64,000 nt of DNA from Devosia sp. 67-54 (lineage in GTDB: Bacteria; Pseudomonadota; Alphaproteobacteria; Rhizobiales; Devosiaceae). This document shows, piece after piece, positions 7,567 to 15,943 of this stretch. Under the pieces are notes generated by a model that worked only from the letters and a program-made list of their open reading frames with translations, did no database searches and was not told where the DNA came from. The position numbers were made by a program, and so were the translations under genes. Where the stretch lies: the NCBI RefSeq assembly GCF_001899075.1, contig NZ_MKVA01000009.1, positions 62,001 to 126,000 on the forward strand, read 5' to 3'. Numbering within the stretch: the stretch's first letter is position 1; each line of letters opens with the position of its first letter.

Positions 7567-8951
7567 TTCACGACGACCTTGTTGACCGAGCTGTCGTTGT
7601 AGACGGCATCGGTGATGCCCTGCAGCGCGCTGGTGAGGCCCGCCACGTCGAGCTTGCCGTCAAGGAAGCTGTTCCAGGGAACCAGCATGTCCTTGTTGGT
7701 GCCGTAGAGGTCGACGAAGTTCCAGCTGAAGATGTCCGAGCCGCCATCGGCCAGCATCTTGTTCTGCGACACCAGAGCGGTCGATCCGAACCCGTCTTCG
7801 GGAACCAGGCCCTTGACGATGGTGGGAGCGAGACGCGTCTTGCAGAAATTGGTCGCAGCTTCCTTCGACAGCATGGTGCGCAGCAATTCCTTGCCGCCCG
7901 CCACGTTGGCGCCGCCCGTCGGAATGATGAACGGCTCGCCGGCAGTGGCGTGCAGCGCGGTCGGCTTCATCTTCGAGCCGGCCGTGACCGCGAGGTCCGG
8001 CATGCCGGTCATCTTGAAGCCGTCCTTGGTCGCCTTCTTCATCTCGTTCTCGATCCACGAGCCCGAGGGATAGAGCAGCCATGCCTGATCGTTCGACCAC
8101 TGCGCCTGCGCCGCGGTGAACTGCGTGCCCGACCCACCGGGATGCATGTAGCCGGCCTGGATGATGTCGTAGAGGTGCTGGAACGCTGCCTGCACCGCCG
8201 GATGCGACCAGCACTTGGGCTGGATGTTGTCCAGGGCGAGACGAACCTCGTCGCCACCTTCCTTGATCGCCGAAGCGATCATCGTGGTCTGGTAGTAGGT
8301 CGCGGCTTCCTTACCCCAACCGAGCAGGTACTTGCCCTTTTCCTTGGCCTTGGCGCCAAGTTCCTTGGCCTCGTCCCAATTGGTCGGAGCCTTCCAGCCA
8401 TTCTCGTCAAACAGGCTCTGCGAATACCAGATGCCATAGACGGTCATGACGTAGTTGAGCGCCACGAACTTGTCGCCGAAGGTGCCGGGAGCCTCGACGC
8501 CGCCGAACAGCGTGTCGCGGATCTTGGTGCCTTCCAGGTTCGGTGCGTCCAGAACGCTGTTCATGTCCTCGAGTTGGTCGAGGATGGCGTTGAAGCCGAT
8601 GGCGTCGGCGCCCGAATTGTCGATGATGTCGGGCGGGTTGCCGCCAACGAAGCGCGGCTGCAGTTCCGTCGCGATCTGGGTCGACGGCGACACCGTGACC
8701 TTCACCTTCGGGTGGGCCTTCTGCATCACGTCGGCAGCGAACTGCACGTAGTCGATGCCATAGCCGCCGTTGAAAATCACCGCGTCGACGGCCGAGCCGT
8801 CGGCAACGCCGAACGGATTGGCCGCATCCTGCGCGAAGGCGCCGGTCGACAGCCCGGTCGAGCCGAGCAGGCCGCCCAGCGGCAGGGCCGCCGCTGCTGC
8901 CGCCGTCCCGCGCATGAACGAGCGGCGGTCGATAGTCTTATTGATACCCAT
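7563..8951 (-). CDS. NgcE-like N-acetylglucosamine/chitobiose-binding protein
   Basis: A 462-residue extracellular sugar-binding protein of ABC family 1. The signal peptide carries a Tat motif (DRRSFMRGTAAAAAALPLGG), cleaved near AFAQD. The mature domain includes ELQPRFVGGNPPDIIDNSGA and a long NYVMTVYGIWYSQSLF stretch resembling Streptomyces NgcE, which binds GlcNAc and diacetylchitobiose. ATG 8951 follows GGGAAGGA. The gene overlaps the fused permease by 4 bases. Context (SIS protein, RpiR regulator, BadF kinase) supports an amino-sugar ligand; a different hexosamine oligomer is possible. Confidence 0.85.
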   Translation of the reverse strand: MGINKTIDRRSFMRGTAAAAAALPLGGLLGSTGLSTGAFAQDAANPFGVADGSAVDAVIFNGGYGIDYVQFAADVMQKAHPKVKVTVSPSTQIATELQPRFVGGNPPDIIDNSGADAIGFNAILDQLEDMNSVLDAPNLEGTKIRDTLFGGVEAPGTFGDKFVALNYVMTVYGIWYSQSLFDENGWKAPTNWDEAKELGAKAKEKGKYLLGWGKEAATYYQTTMIASAIKEGGDEVRLALDNIQPKCWSHPAVQAAFQHLYDIIQAGYMHPGGSGTQFTAAQAQWSNDQAWLLYPSGSWIENEMKKATKDGFKMTGMPDLAVTAGSKMKPTALHATAGEPFIIPTGGANVAGGKELLRTMLSKEAATNFCKTRLAPTIVKGLVPEDGFGSTALVSQNKMLADGGSDIFSWNFVDLYGTNKDMLVPWNSFLDGKLDVAGLTSALQGITDAVYNDSSVNKVVVK

Positions 8952-9019
8952 TTCTGGTCCTTCCCTTTCCTTAGTGTAGTCCATTAAACCTCACGCCGGC
9001 CGGCTTCACAATAAAGCCA

Positions 9020-9769
9020 TCAGGCCTCCCTGCGGATTCGCAAGCCGTAGAGATCTTCGAGAGCACGATTGTGCTCGTCACCTCCTGGAATATTGGCAGA
9101 AATATAGACCGGAGGTGTCTTGCCGCGCTGCCGCATCGTCTCGGCCACGCCGATGGTGATGCGCTGCGCAATAAAGGCCGCTGTGATCGAGGACACGGCG
9201 CCCACGCCGATGCCGCCCTCGAGCTGCATGGTGCTGTCGCCATAGGGCGCCAGATTGTCGATGACGATATCGGCGATTTCGCTCAGGCGCTTGCCGCTCG
9301 GATGCTTGGGCGTCACCCGGCTGGTATGGTCGAGGCTGGTCACCGCGATCACCTTGTGGCCGCGCGCCTTGGCCGCCAGCGCCACGCCCAGGATCGAGCC
9401 GTTCACGCCGGAATTCGAGGCGATGATGAACACGTCGTTGGGCTGCACGTCGAACAGCGCCAGCAGGTTCTCGCCGACATTGGGGTCGCGCTCGAATTCG
9501 GCGCCCCCCAGTTCCGACACCTTGCGGTCGCCGCGCAGCACCAACGTGCGAAGCGCGATGCGGTTGGTGGCGATCAGCCCGCCGGCGCGACCTGCGATTT
9601 CCATGGCGAATGCCTCGGAGTGGCCGGTGCCGAACGCCTGCACCACGCCGCCCGCCTCGAGCGAGTCCGTGATCAGCGCGATGGCGTCGTCGATCGGCCC
9701 GCCGGTAACCGCCAGGCGCTCCAGCCGCGTCGTGATCTCGCTGAGGTACTGCTTGATAAGGTCGGTCAT
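9020..9769 (-). CDS. SIS-domain sugar-phosphate protein
   Basis: A 249-residue single SIS-domain cytoplasmic protein of the type annotated as sugar isomerase domain-containing (UPF0309-like). The phosphosugar-binding segments are visible: QAFGTGHSEAFAMEIAGRAG near residue 45, and IIASNSGVNGSILGVALAAK, the Ser-rich loop. It starts two bases after the stop of the RpiR gene, so the two are cotranscribed. A gap of 68 bases separates it from the NgcE-like gene. It may act on, or sense, N-acetylhexosamine phosphate produced by the divergent kinase. The exact reaction is unknown. Confidence 0.8.
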   Translation of the reverse strand: MTDLIKQYLSEITTRLERLAVTGGPIDDAIALITDSLEAGGVVQAFGTGHSEAFAMEIAGRAGGLIATNRIALRTLVLRGDRKVSELGGAEFERDPNVGENLLALFDVQPNDVFIIASNSGVNGSILGVALAAKARGHKVIAVTSLDHTSRVTPKHPSGKRLSEIADIVIDNLAPYGDSTMQLEGGIGVGAVSSITAAFIAQRITIGVAETMRQRGKTPPVYISANIPGGDEHNRALEDLYGLRIRREA

Positions 9770-9771
9770 GG

Positions 9772-10722
9772 TCAACTTGGCTCGTTGGACAGAGGGGCCG
9801 GCGCCCGGCGCGCCGCCGCGTGAGAGGAAGGTCCGCCGCGCATCGGCCGGCGGCGTGGCGCCACCGCGGCGCCGGAGGCCGCGAGCAGCCGCGTGGTGCG
9901 ATCGAAATTCGACTGCGCGATGAGCAAATAGAGCAGGTCGACCACGAACAACTGGCAGTGCCGCGCCGACAGATCCGCCGGTTGCAGATAGCCGTCCGGC
10001 GACGCCGCGATCAGCACGTCGTCGGCCAGCCGCGCCAGCGGCGACTCCGGATTGCCGGTGATCGCCACGGTGCGGGCACCCGAAGCCTTGGCCACCGACA
10101 GCATCTGGATGGTCTCGTCGGTGCGGCCGGTATTGGAAATGCCGATCGCCACGCATTTGCGATCGAGGATCGCCGCGCTGGTAAGACCGTTATGCACCTC
10201 GGCCCAGGTGTGGACATTGATGCCGATGCGATAGAGGCGCGCCTCGATCTCCAGCGCCGTCAGGGCACTGCCGCCGACGCCGTAGACGTCGACATGCGGC
10301 GACTTGGCGATCGCCTCGGCCACGCGCATCGCCGTCGGCAGATCGAGCAGCCCCGCCGTCGTCTGCAGCGACAGCACATGCGTGTTGAGCAGCGCCCGCC
10401 GAATCTCATCGGGCGGATCGTGCGGGCCGAACGACCGCCCGATATCGGCGATCCATGCCGCCTGCGCCCCGCCGCGACCGACATCTTCGGCGATGCCGAC
10501 GCGCAGTGGCGAGTAGCCGCCATAGCCGATCATCCGGCAGAACCGCGTGACGCTCGCCGCCGACGTTCCCGCGCGGTCGGCCAACTCGGTGATCGACAGG
10601 TTCAGCGGCGCCTTGGGATCTTCGATGAGCACCGCCGCAATCTTCGCCATCGTCGCCGGCATCTGCGACTGATACGTCTTGATGCGGTCCAGAACGCTGA
10701 ACGTCTTTGCGGGAACGGTCAT
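9772..10722 (-). CDS. RpiR-family regulator (HTH plus SIS domain)
   Basis: A 316-residue RpiR-type regulator. The N-terminal helix-turn-helix reads SITELADRAGTSAASVTRFC and continues CRMIGYGGYSPLRVGIAEDV. The C-terminal SIS domain, which binds a sugar phosphate, contains VDVYGVGGSALTALEIE and AIGISNTGRTDETIQMLSVA. It is first in a probable operon with the SIS protein, the NgcE-like protein and the fused permease, and divergent from the kinase. It probably represses or activates these genes in response to an amino-sugar phosphate. The last 30 residues are Arg/Ala/Pro-rich and look like a disordered tail. Confidence 0.88.
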   Translation of the reverse strand: MTVPAKTFSVLDRIKTYQSQMPATMAKIAAVLIEDPKAPLNLSITELADRAGTSAASVTRFCRMIGYGGYSPLRVGIAEDVGRGGAQAAWIADIGRSFGPHDPPDEIRRALLNTHVLSLQTTAGLLDLPTAMRVAEAIAKSPHVDVYGVGGSALTALEIEARLYRIGINVHTWAEVHNGLTSAAILDRKCVAIGISNTGRTDETIQMLSVAKASGARTVAITGNPESPLARLADDVLIAASPDGYLQPADLSARHCQLFVVDLLYLLIAQSNFDRTTRLLAASGAAVAPRRRPMRGGPSSHAAARRAPAPLSNEPS

Positions 10723-10822
10723 CTATGCTAACGAGCCCACGCCTGAAAATTGCTCTCAAGAAGGTCGACACGCTGGTGAAAACAATTCTTATCGAGCAAG
10801 TGCGCCGATTGCAAGCGACGTG

Positions 10823-11836
10823 ATGGCTGAAATGGACAAGACCCTGCTCGCCATCGATGTCGGTGGCTCGACCTCGCGGGCCTGCCTGATCGACACCAGC
10901 GGCCGCTGTCTCGGGCGTGGCCGCAATCGCGGCGGCAACCCCGCCTCGAACACCCCCGAGCAGGCCGCCGCCGCCATTATTTCCGCAGTCGAGGCCGCCA
11001 TCGCCGAGGCGGCGATCGAACATCCCGACATCGCCGTCGCGCTGATCGCGCTCGCCGGCCCGCAAAAGCACGTCGCGCTGGCGAAACTGGAAACGGCGTT
11101 CCGCGCCGCCGGGCTCACCGGTCCCATCGTCTTTGCCGGCGACGTCCAGGCGATGTTCTCGTCCGTCACTGCGACCACCGAGGGCTATTGCGTCATCGCC
11201 GGCACCGGCGCCGGCGCCGTGCGCATCCGCGGCGGCGAGGTGGAACGCGTCGTCGACCTTGCGGGCTGGCTGGCCGGGGACCTTGGCTCCGGCTTCTGGC
11301 TGGGCCAGCAGGCGGCGCGCGCCGCCGTCGCCGATCTCGAGGGCCGCGGCGAAAAAACGTCGCTGACCTCCGCCCTGCTCGCGGCCTTCGACATCCCCTG
11401 GAGCGAAGACCGCATCCTCGGCCGTCCCGCCCCGCTTCGTCTGTTGATCGACGCGATCTACGCCATTCGCCCGATCGAATTGGCGCGCTTCGCGCCGCTG
11501 GTTTTCGCCGATCGCAACGACCCCGTCGCGACAGGCCTCATCGCGGCGGCCGAGCGCTATCTCGCGCGACACTTTGCCTTGGCGTTCGACGCCACAATGC
11601 CGGGACCTGTCGTCTTGGGCGGGGGCGTCGTCACGCATTTGACCGGCGTCGCGCCCGCCATCGCCGACCTCGTTCGCGCTGCCGGGCACGAGCCCGACAT
11701 CCGGGTGGCCGCCGACGGCTCGGTCGGCGCCGCCGTGCTCGCCCTGCGCGCAGTCGGCATCACCGTCGACGAACCGACGGTCGCGACCATCGCCGCCTCG
11801 ATGGCAGCACCAAGCCTGGGCCCGGCAGCGCCTTAG
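10823..11836 (+). CDS. BadF/BadG-type ATPase, probable N-acetylglucosamine kinase
   Basis: A 337-residue ASKHA-fold kinase of the BadF/BadG/BcrA family. Phosphate 1 motif is LLAIDVGGSTSRACLI, phosphate 2 is YCVIAGTGAGAVRI, the stretch LAGDLGSGFWLGQQAAR is typical of GlcNAc kinases, and the adenosine motif is VVLGGGVVTHL. It should phosphorylate the imported amino sugar with ATP. ATG 10823 or ATG 10832 are both possible; the ribosome site is poor. It is divergent from the RpiR regulator, with a 100-base promoter region between them, and ends in a 4-base tail-to-tail overlap with the DUF5107 gene. Confidence 0.85.
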   Translation: MAEMDKTLLAIDVGGSTSRACLIDTSGRCLGRGRNRGGNPASNTPEQAAAAIISAVEAAIAEAAIEHPDIAVALIALAGPQKHVALAKLETAFRAAGLTGPIVFAGDVQAMFSSVTATTEGYCVIAGTGAGAVRIRGGEVERVVDLAGWLAGDLGSGFWLGQQAARAAVADLEGRGEKTSLTSALLAAFDIPWSEDRILGRPAPLRLLIDAIYAIRPIELARFAPLVFADRNDPVATGLIAAAERYLARHFALAFDATMPGPVVLGGGVVTHLTGVAPAIADLVRAAGHEPDIRVAADGSVGAAVLALRAVGITVDEPTVATIAASMAAPSLGPAAP

Positions 11837-13827
11837 TCTTCGAGTTGGTGCATGCGCAGATCAAGCGCTCGCGGCAGCGGGTGCGTCGTCAGGTCCTGTC
11901 GGATTTCATCGATCGTCGCGAGACGCCCGAGTTCGGCCTCCAGCCGCCCGCGCCGCAGCCGGCCCCACAGGTCCGAGAGCAACGTCTCGCCTTCGCGGAT
12001 CGTGGCGAAGCGCCGGCTCAGCAGCAGCCGTTCGAGCTCGTCGAATTGTCCCGCATCGGCTGCCACGACCGCCCGCGCCAGAATGATCCGCTCGTTGTCG
12101 CGAATGCCCGCCGGCAAGGCCTCGACGAACGCCTTGAGTTCGGCGGGCCGCTCGGCCGCCATGAAATGCGTGGCGATCTCCACTGCCAGCTCGGCGGGTG
12201 CCTCGCCTGTCCGCCAGGCGCGCAGATAGTCCGCTGACGCGGCGCCGGCATCGACGGCCATGAGCGCGCGCAGCCGATAGGCCGGCCAGCTCGGCCGCAG
12301 CGCCAGCGAGCGCTCCACGTGCTCGTACGCTGCGATGCGGTCGCCTCGATCGAGCAGCGCGGTACCCAGTGCCAGTTCATGCAGCCAGCTCGTGCCCTGC
12401 GCCGCAGCACTGCCAGCGATCCGATCGGTCCAGACCTGCGACACCGCGATGCCTTCGGGCACTTGGCGCAGGCTGCGCTCCGAAACGGTGCTCCCTCGCG
12501 CCAGTTCGTCCCAGAAATCGTCGGGCGCCGTCACGGCGAAGTCGAGGCCCGCCGCCAGCGGTCGGCCCAGCAGCAGTTCCTGCCGCTGTCCCCATGGCTC
12601 CCCCTCGGACACGCGTCCATCGAGCGGCAGTCGCGCCTGCTCGCGCAGGAACGCATCGATCTCGGCCAGCTCGGTCGGCGGCACCGCGCCGTCGACAAAA
12701 TCTGCCGCGTGCGCCACCGCCGCGCCGTATTCCGCATCATGAGCGCGACCTGCTTCCAGCCGCACTGGAAAGAATGCCTCGGTCCAGTCGAGCTCGGCGC
12801 CGCCACCGAGCACGAAGCGCTGGTTCTGCGTCGGCGCGACGCCGCTCTGGATTTCGAGGTACTTTCCCTCGCCCGGCCGCGACAGATAATCCATCCAGTT
12901 CTGCCCGCCCGGCGCACTGCCGAAATAGAAGAATTTGCGGCCCACCATTTCGCCGGTGCTGGTCTGTCCCAGCCCGAAACCGTCGCGGCCCACCGACATC
13001 ACGAAGCGCCGATCGGCATGCGGCGCCCGGAAGAACACCGATGTCGCGTTTTCCCAATTGTCCGGGTAGGACGCATCCCAGTCCGGCCGCGGAAACTCGC
13101 AGCGGCCGAGATTGTTGCCCGGCCAGATGTGTTCAACCGAATAGTCGGCGGGACTCAGCACCCGCGTTCCCTCACCCATCGGCGCGGCGATGTTGGTCCA
13201 CCAATAGGCGAGCTTCGCCTCGGCCGACGGATTGACGATGCGTCCGTGGGCATAAAGACACGCACCGTCGCTGGGCAGGAACAGGTCGACCTGCCACGTC
13301 GCCTCGACGATCCGGTCGAATTCGTAGATCCGGAGGACCGGCCCGCGCGGCGTGTCGCGCACGCCCGCGAACACCGGGGCACAGGTGAACGGCGTATGCC
13401 CGGGGATCAGCCCGTTCCACTCGATACCGCCCGAGAACCAGGCGTTGAGCGCGGCAAGGTTGGCCGGCTGGAACACCGGATTGCGGAACACCAGGTCGCG
13501 GCCAGTCTCGAGGTCCTTGAGCTCCAACAGCCGCCCGCCGAGCGAGGGCGCCACGACCGCCCGCAACCGTCCATTCTCGATCGCCACGACATCGAGCTTG
13601 CCCGGCCGCACCTCGCGATCGTAGTCGTCCGAAACCTGATACGGCAGGATCGAATCCTCGCCCCAGCGGAAGCCGTTGGCGCTCTCCTCCTCGGTGAGAC
13701 CGACGTTAGGCGGAGTCGGACGGTCCGGCATCGGCTGCTGCCAACGGAATCGTGGCATGTTGCTAGGACGCCCCAGCCGCGCCATCGGCAGGCTGAGGAC
13801 CTCCTTGCGGATTTGCGTGATTCCCAT
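11833..13827 (-). CDS. DUF5107 domain-containing protein with C-terminal helical (TPR-like) repeats
   Basis: A 664-residue cytoplasmic protein without a signal peptide. The N-terminal two-thirds resembles DUF5107, an aldose-epimerase-like beta-sandwich seen beside sugar catabolic genes: VAPSLGGRLLELKDLETGRD, GGIEWNGLIPGHTPF and YWWTNIAAPMGEGTRVL. The C-terminal third (about 470-650) is alpha-helical with TPR-like Ala/Leu pattern, for example LALGTALLDRGDRIAAYEHV. Its catalytic activity is not known; handling of a sugar anomer or glycoside is a reasonable guess. ATG 13827 has AAGGAG upstream. A dyad at 13874-13888 precedes it, and it overlaps the kinase gene end by four bases. Confidence 0.75.
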   Translation of the reverse strand: MGITQIRKEVLSLPMARLGRPSNMPRFRWQQPMPDRPTPPNVGLTEEESANGFRWGEDSILPYQVSDDYDREVRPGKLDVVAIENGRLRAVVAPSLGGRLLELKDLETGRDLVFRNPVFQPANLAALNAWFSGGIEWNGLIPGHTPFTCAPVFAGVRDTPRGPVLRIYEFDRIVEATWQVDLFLPSDGACLYAHGRIVNPSAEAKLAYWWTNIAAPMGEGTRVLSPADYSVEHIWPGNNLGRCEFPRPDWDASYPDNWENATSVFFRAPHADRRFVMSVGRDGFGLGQTSTGEMVGRKFFYFGSAPGGQNWMDYLSRPGEGKYLEIQSGVAPTQNQRFVLGGGAELDWTEAFFPVRLEAGRAHDAEYGAAVAHAADFVDGAVPPTELAEIDAFLREQARLPLDGRVSEGEPWGQRQELLLGRPLAAGLDFAVTAPDDFWDELARGSTVSERSLRQVPEGIAVSQVWTDRIAGSAAAQGTSWLHELALGTALLDRGDRIAAYEHVERSLALRPSWPAYRLRALMAVDAGAASADYLRAWRTGEAPAELAVEIATHFMAAERPAELKAFVEALPAGIRDNERIILARAVVAADAGQFDELERLLLSRRFATIREGETLLSDLWGRLRRGRLEAELGRLATIDEIRQDLTTHPLPRALDLRMHQLED

Positions 13828-13873
13828 GGCCGCCGGCTCCTTCAGGTCAAGACCGCCACCTGCTCGCAGACAA

Positions 13874-13888
13874 TTGCTCGGAGAGCAA
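13874..13888. promoter_or_regulatory. inverted repeat TTGCTC-N3-GAGCAA upstream of the DUF5107 gene
   Basis: Perfect 6-bp arms with a 3-base spacer, 46 bases upstream of the DUF5107 start. The same half-sites occur apart from each other in the RpiR/kinase promoter region (ATTGCTC at 10749-10755 and GAGCAA at 10794-10799). It is a weak candidate for an RpiR site shared across the amino-sugar locus. Confidence 0.35.
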
Positions 13889-13928
13889 GACGGCTCGCCG
13901 ACGCTATGATCGGTGCTGTTTAGAACGA

Positions 13929-13942
13929 TGCACTGGTGTGCA
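13929..13942. promoter_or_regulatory. LacI-type operator 1 upstream of the importer/phosphatase operon
   Basis: TGCACTGGTGTGCA, a dyad of the form TGCA-N6-TGCA. A second copy lies 68 bases downstream (13997-14010), and the same pattern occurs upstream of the LacI gene that ends the region. This suggests common control, possibly with looping. Confidence 0.62.
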
Positions 13943-13996
13943 CGGGTGATCTTTCCCTACATATTCAACTCCTGCAAAACAGCCTATTGCGATCAC

Positions 13997-14010
13997 TGCA
14001 CAGGTGTGCA
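13997..14010. promoter_or_regulatory. LacI-type operator 2 upstream of the importer/phosphatase operon
   Basis: TGCACAGGTGTGCA, differing from operator 1 by one base and located 75 bases before the permease start. Two near-identical dyads in one 258-base promoter region are unlikely by chance. Confidence 0.62.
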
Positions 14011-14085
14011 ACCGTAGTCGACGCCGGCAGAGGAGGAACAAGTGCAGGCGGAGGGGACAAGATACCTGCGGCGGGGCGGAACCGC

Positions 14086-15942
14086 ATGAGTACGCCGGAC
14101 GCGCCGGCGAAGCCGGCCCTTGCCGCAACGCCGCGGCAGAACGAGCAAATGCGGTCGAAGGGCCGCTCGCGTTCCGTCTGGCGGCTGGCCCTGCGCGACC
14201 CCACCACCATCATCGGCATCCTCGCCGCGATCCTGTTCGCCTACCTGATCGTCGTGCCGGTGATCTCGATGCTGTCGGACGCCATCCTGGTGCAATTCGG
14301 CGAGGAGCGCCGGGCGCACGCCGCGGTCGGCATGCCGACCCTCTACTACCTCACGCGCACATTCAGCTCGGCAGTGTCGTCCGACCTGTTCTGGCAACCC
14401 CTGGTTCACACGCTCGAAGTCGCGGCGGGGGCAATCATCCTTGCGGTCGCCATCGGCGGCACCATGGCGTGGCTGCTGAGCCGCACGAACATGCTCGCGC
14501 GCCGCTGGCTCGCCACCGCCCTGATCGTCCCCTACATGCTGCCAGCCTGGACCTTTGCGCTCGCCTGGACGACGCTGTTCAAGAACCGCACCATCGGCGG
14601 CCAGCTCGGCTGGCTCGAGGCCATCGGGCTGTCGCCGCCCGACTGGCTCGCCTATGGCCAGGTCCCCATCACCATCATCATGGCGCTGCACTACGCGCCC
14701 TTCGTGATCCTGCTGTTCGGCAATGCGCTGCGCCGCTTCGACTCGCAGCTCGAGGACTCGGCCCGCGTGCTCGGCGCCGGCACCACCACGGTGACCACCC
14801 AGATCATCCTGCCGCTGATGCTGCCGTCGCTGCTGTCCGCGATCATCCTGATCTTCGCCAAATCGCTGGGCGAGTTCGGCGTGCCCTACGTCCTGGGCCT
14901 GCCGGTCGACTTCGACGTGCTCTCCACCTCGCTCTACCGCAACATCTCCTCGCGCCACACCGGCGTCGCCGCCGTCCTGGCGGGTTCGATCATGCTGATC
15001 GGCATCCTCTCGATGCTGGTCGACGCCCGGCTCGTGCGCGAGGCCCGGCGGTTCGTCACCATCGGCTCGAAGGGCTCGATGAACCGGCTGAGCGCCCTCG
15101 GCCCGCTCCGCCTGCCGGCCACCGGCCTTGCCTTCCTCATCTTCCTGCTCAGTGTCGGCCTGCCGCTCGCCACGCTGTTCCTGTCGACCATCATGCGGCA
15201 GCCGGCGAATTTCTCGCCCGACAATTTCACCCTCGATTTCTGGATCGGACACGATCTCGGCACGGTAGCGCTGCGGACCGGCATTCTACTGTCACCCGAC
15301 CTCTGGAACGCCGCCTGGAACAGTCTGTGGATCGTCGGCACCGCCTCGGTCACCTCCGGCATTCTCGGCCTGCTCGTCGGCTACGTCGTCGCCCGCACGC
15401 TGCTCTGGCCGCTGGCGATGTTCCTGCGGCACGTGACTTTCCTGCCCTATCTGGTCCCCGGCATTGCCTTCGCCGCCGCCTATCTGTCGCTGTTCGCCGT
15501 GCCGCGCGGCCCCATTCCGTCGCTCTATGGTACCGCCTTCATCCTGCTGCTGGCGCTCGTCGCCGAGCAGATGCCCTATGCGTCGCGCGCCGGCATCTCG
15601 GCCATGATGCAGCTCGGCAAGGATCCGGAAGAAGCCGCGCAGATCGCCGGCGCCGGCTGGCTGCGGCGCATGTTGTCGATCGTCATCCCGATCCAGAAGG
15701 GCTCGCTCAGCACCGGCATCCTCATGCCCTTCATCTCGGGCATCAAGGGGCTCAGCCTGTTCGTCATTCTCGCGGTGCCCAGCACCGACGTGCTGACCAC
15801 CTATTCGCTGCGGCTCGTCGACTACCATTATACGCAGGCGGCCAACGCCGTCGTGCTCATCATCGCCGGCCTCGCCTATTTCGGCACGCTGCTGGCGCAG
15901 AAACTGACCAAGACCAATTTGGCCGAAGGACTGGGTGGCTAA
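14086..15942 (+). CDS. FbpB/AfuB-type double-domain ABC permease
   Basis: A 618-residue inner-membrane permease with two homologous halves, as usual for the Fe(III)/phosphosugar (FbpB/AfuB) family. EAA-type cytoplasmic loops are EDSARVLGAGTTTVTTQIIL in the first half and EEAAQIAGAGWLRRMLSIVI in the second. About twelve hydrophobic segments are visible, starting with IIGILAAILFAYLIVVPVIS. The ATG at 14086 opens a polycistronic unit controlled by two LacI-type dyads. Though this family is often annotated as iron transport, the AfuABC relative carries hexose phosphates. The phosphatases downstream favour a phosphorylated organic substrate here (inference). Confidence 0.88.
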   Translation: MSTPDAPAKPALAATPRQNEQMRSKGRSRSVWRLALRDPTTIIGILAAILFAYLIVVPVISMLSDAILVQFGEERRAHAAVGMPTLYYLTRTFSSAVSSDLFWQPLVHTLEVAAGAIILAVAIGGTMAWLLSRTNMLARRWLATALIVPYMLPAWTFALAWTTLFKNRTIGGQLGWLEAIGLSPPDWLAYGQVPITIIMALHYAPFVILLFGNALRRFDSQLEDSARVLGAGTTTVTTQIILPLMLPSLLSAIILIFAKSLGEFGVPYVLGLPVDFDVLSTSLYRNISSRHTGVAAVLAGSIMLIGILSMLVDARLVREARRFVTIGSKGSMNRLSALGPLRLPATGLAFLIFLLSVGLPLATLFLSTIMRQPANFSPDNFTLDFWIGHDLGTVALRTGILLSPDLWNAAWNSLWIVGTASVTSGILGLLVGYVVARTLLWPLAMFLRHVTFLPYLVPGIAFAAAYLSLFAVPRGPIPSLYGTAFILLLALVAEQMPYASRAGISAMMQLGKDPEEAAQIAGAGWLRRMLSIVIPIQKGSLSTGILMPFISGIKGLSLFVILAVPSTDVLTTYSLRLVDYHYTQAANAVVLIIAGLAYFGTLLAQKLTKTNLAEGLGG

Positions 15943-15943
15943 G

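Noticed and set aside
8995-9004. GCCGGCCGGC palindrome between the SIS and NgcE-like genes
   Set aside because: Short and GC-only, with no T run and no symmetry beyond it; expected by chance at this base composition.
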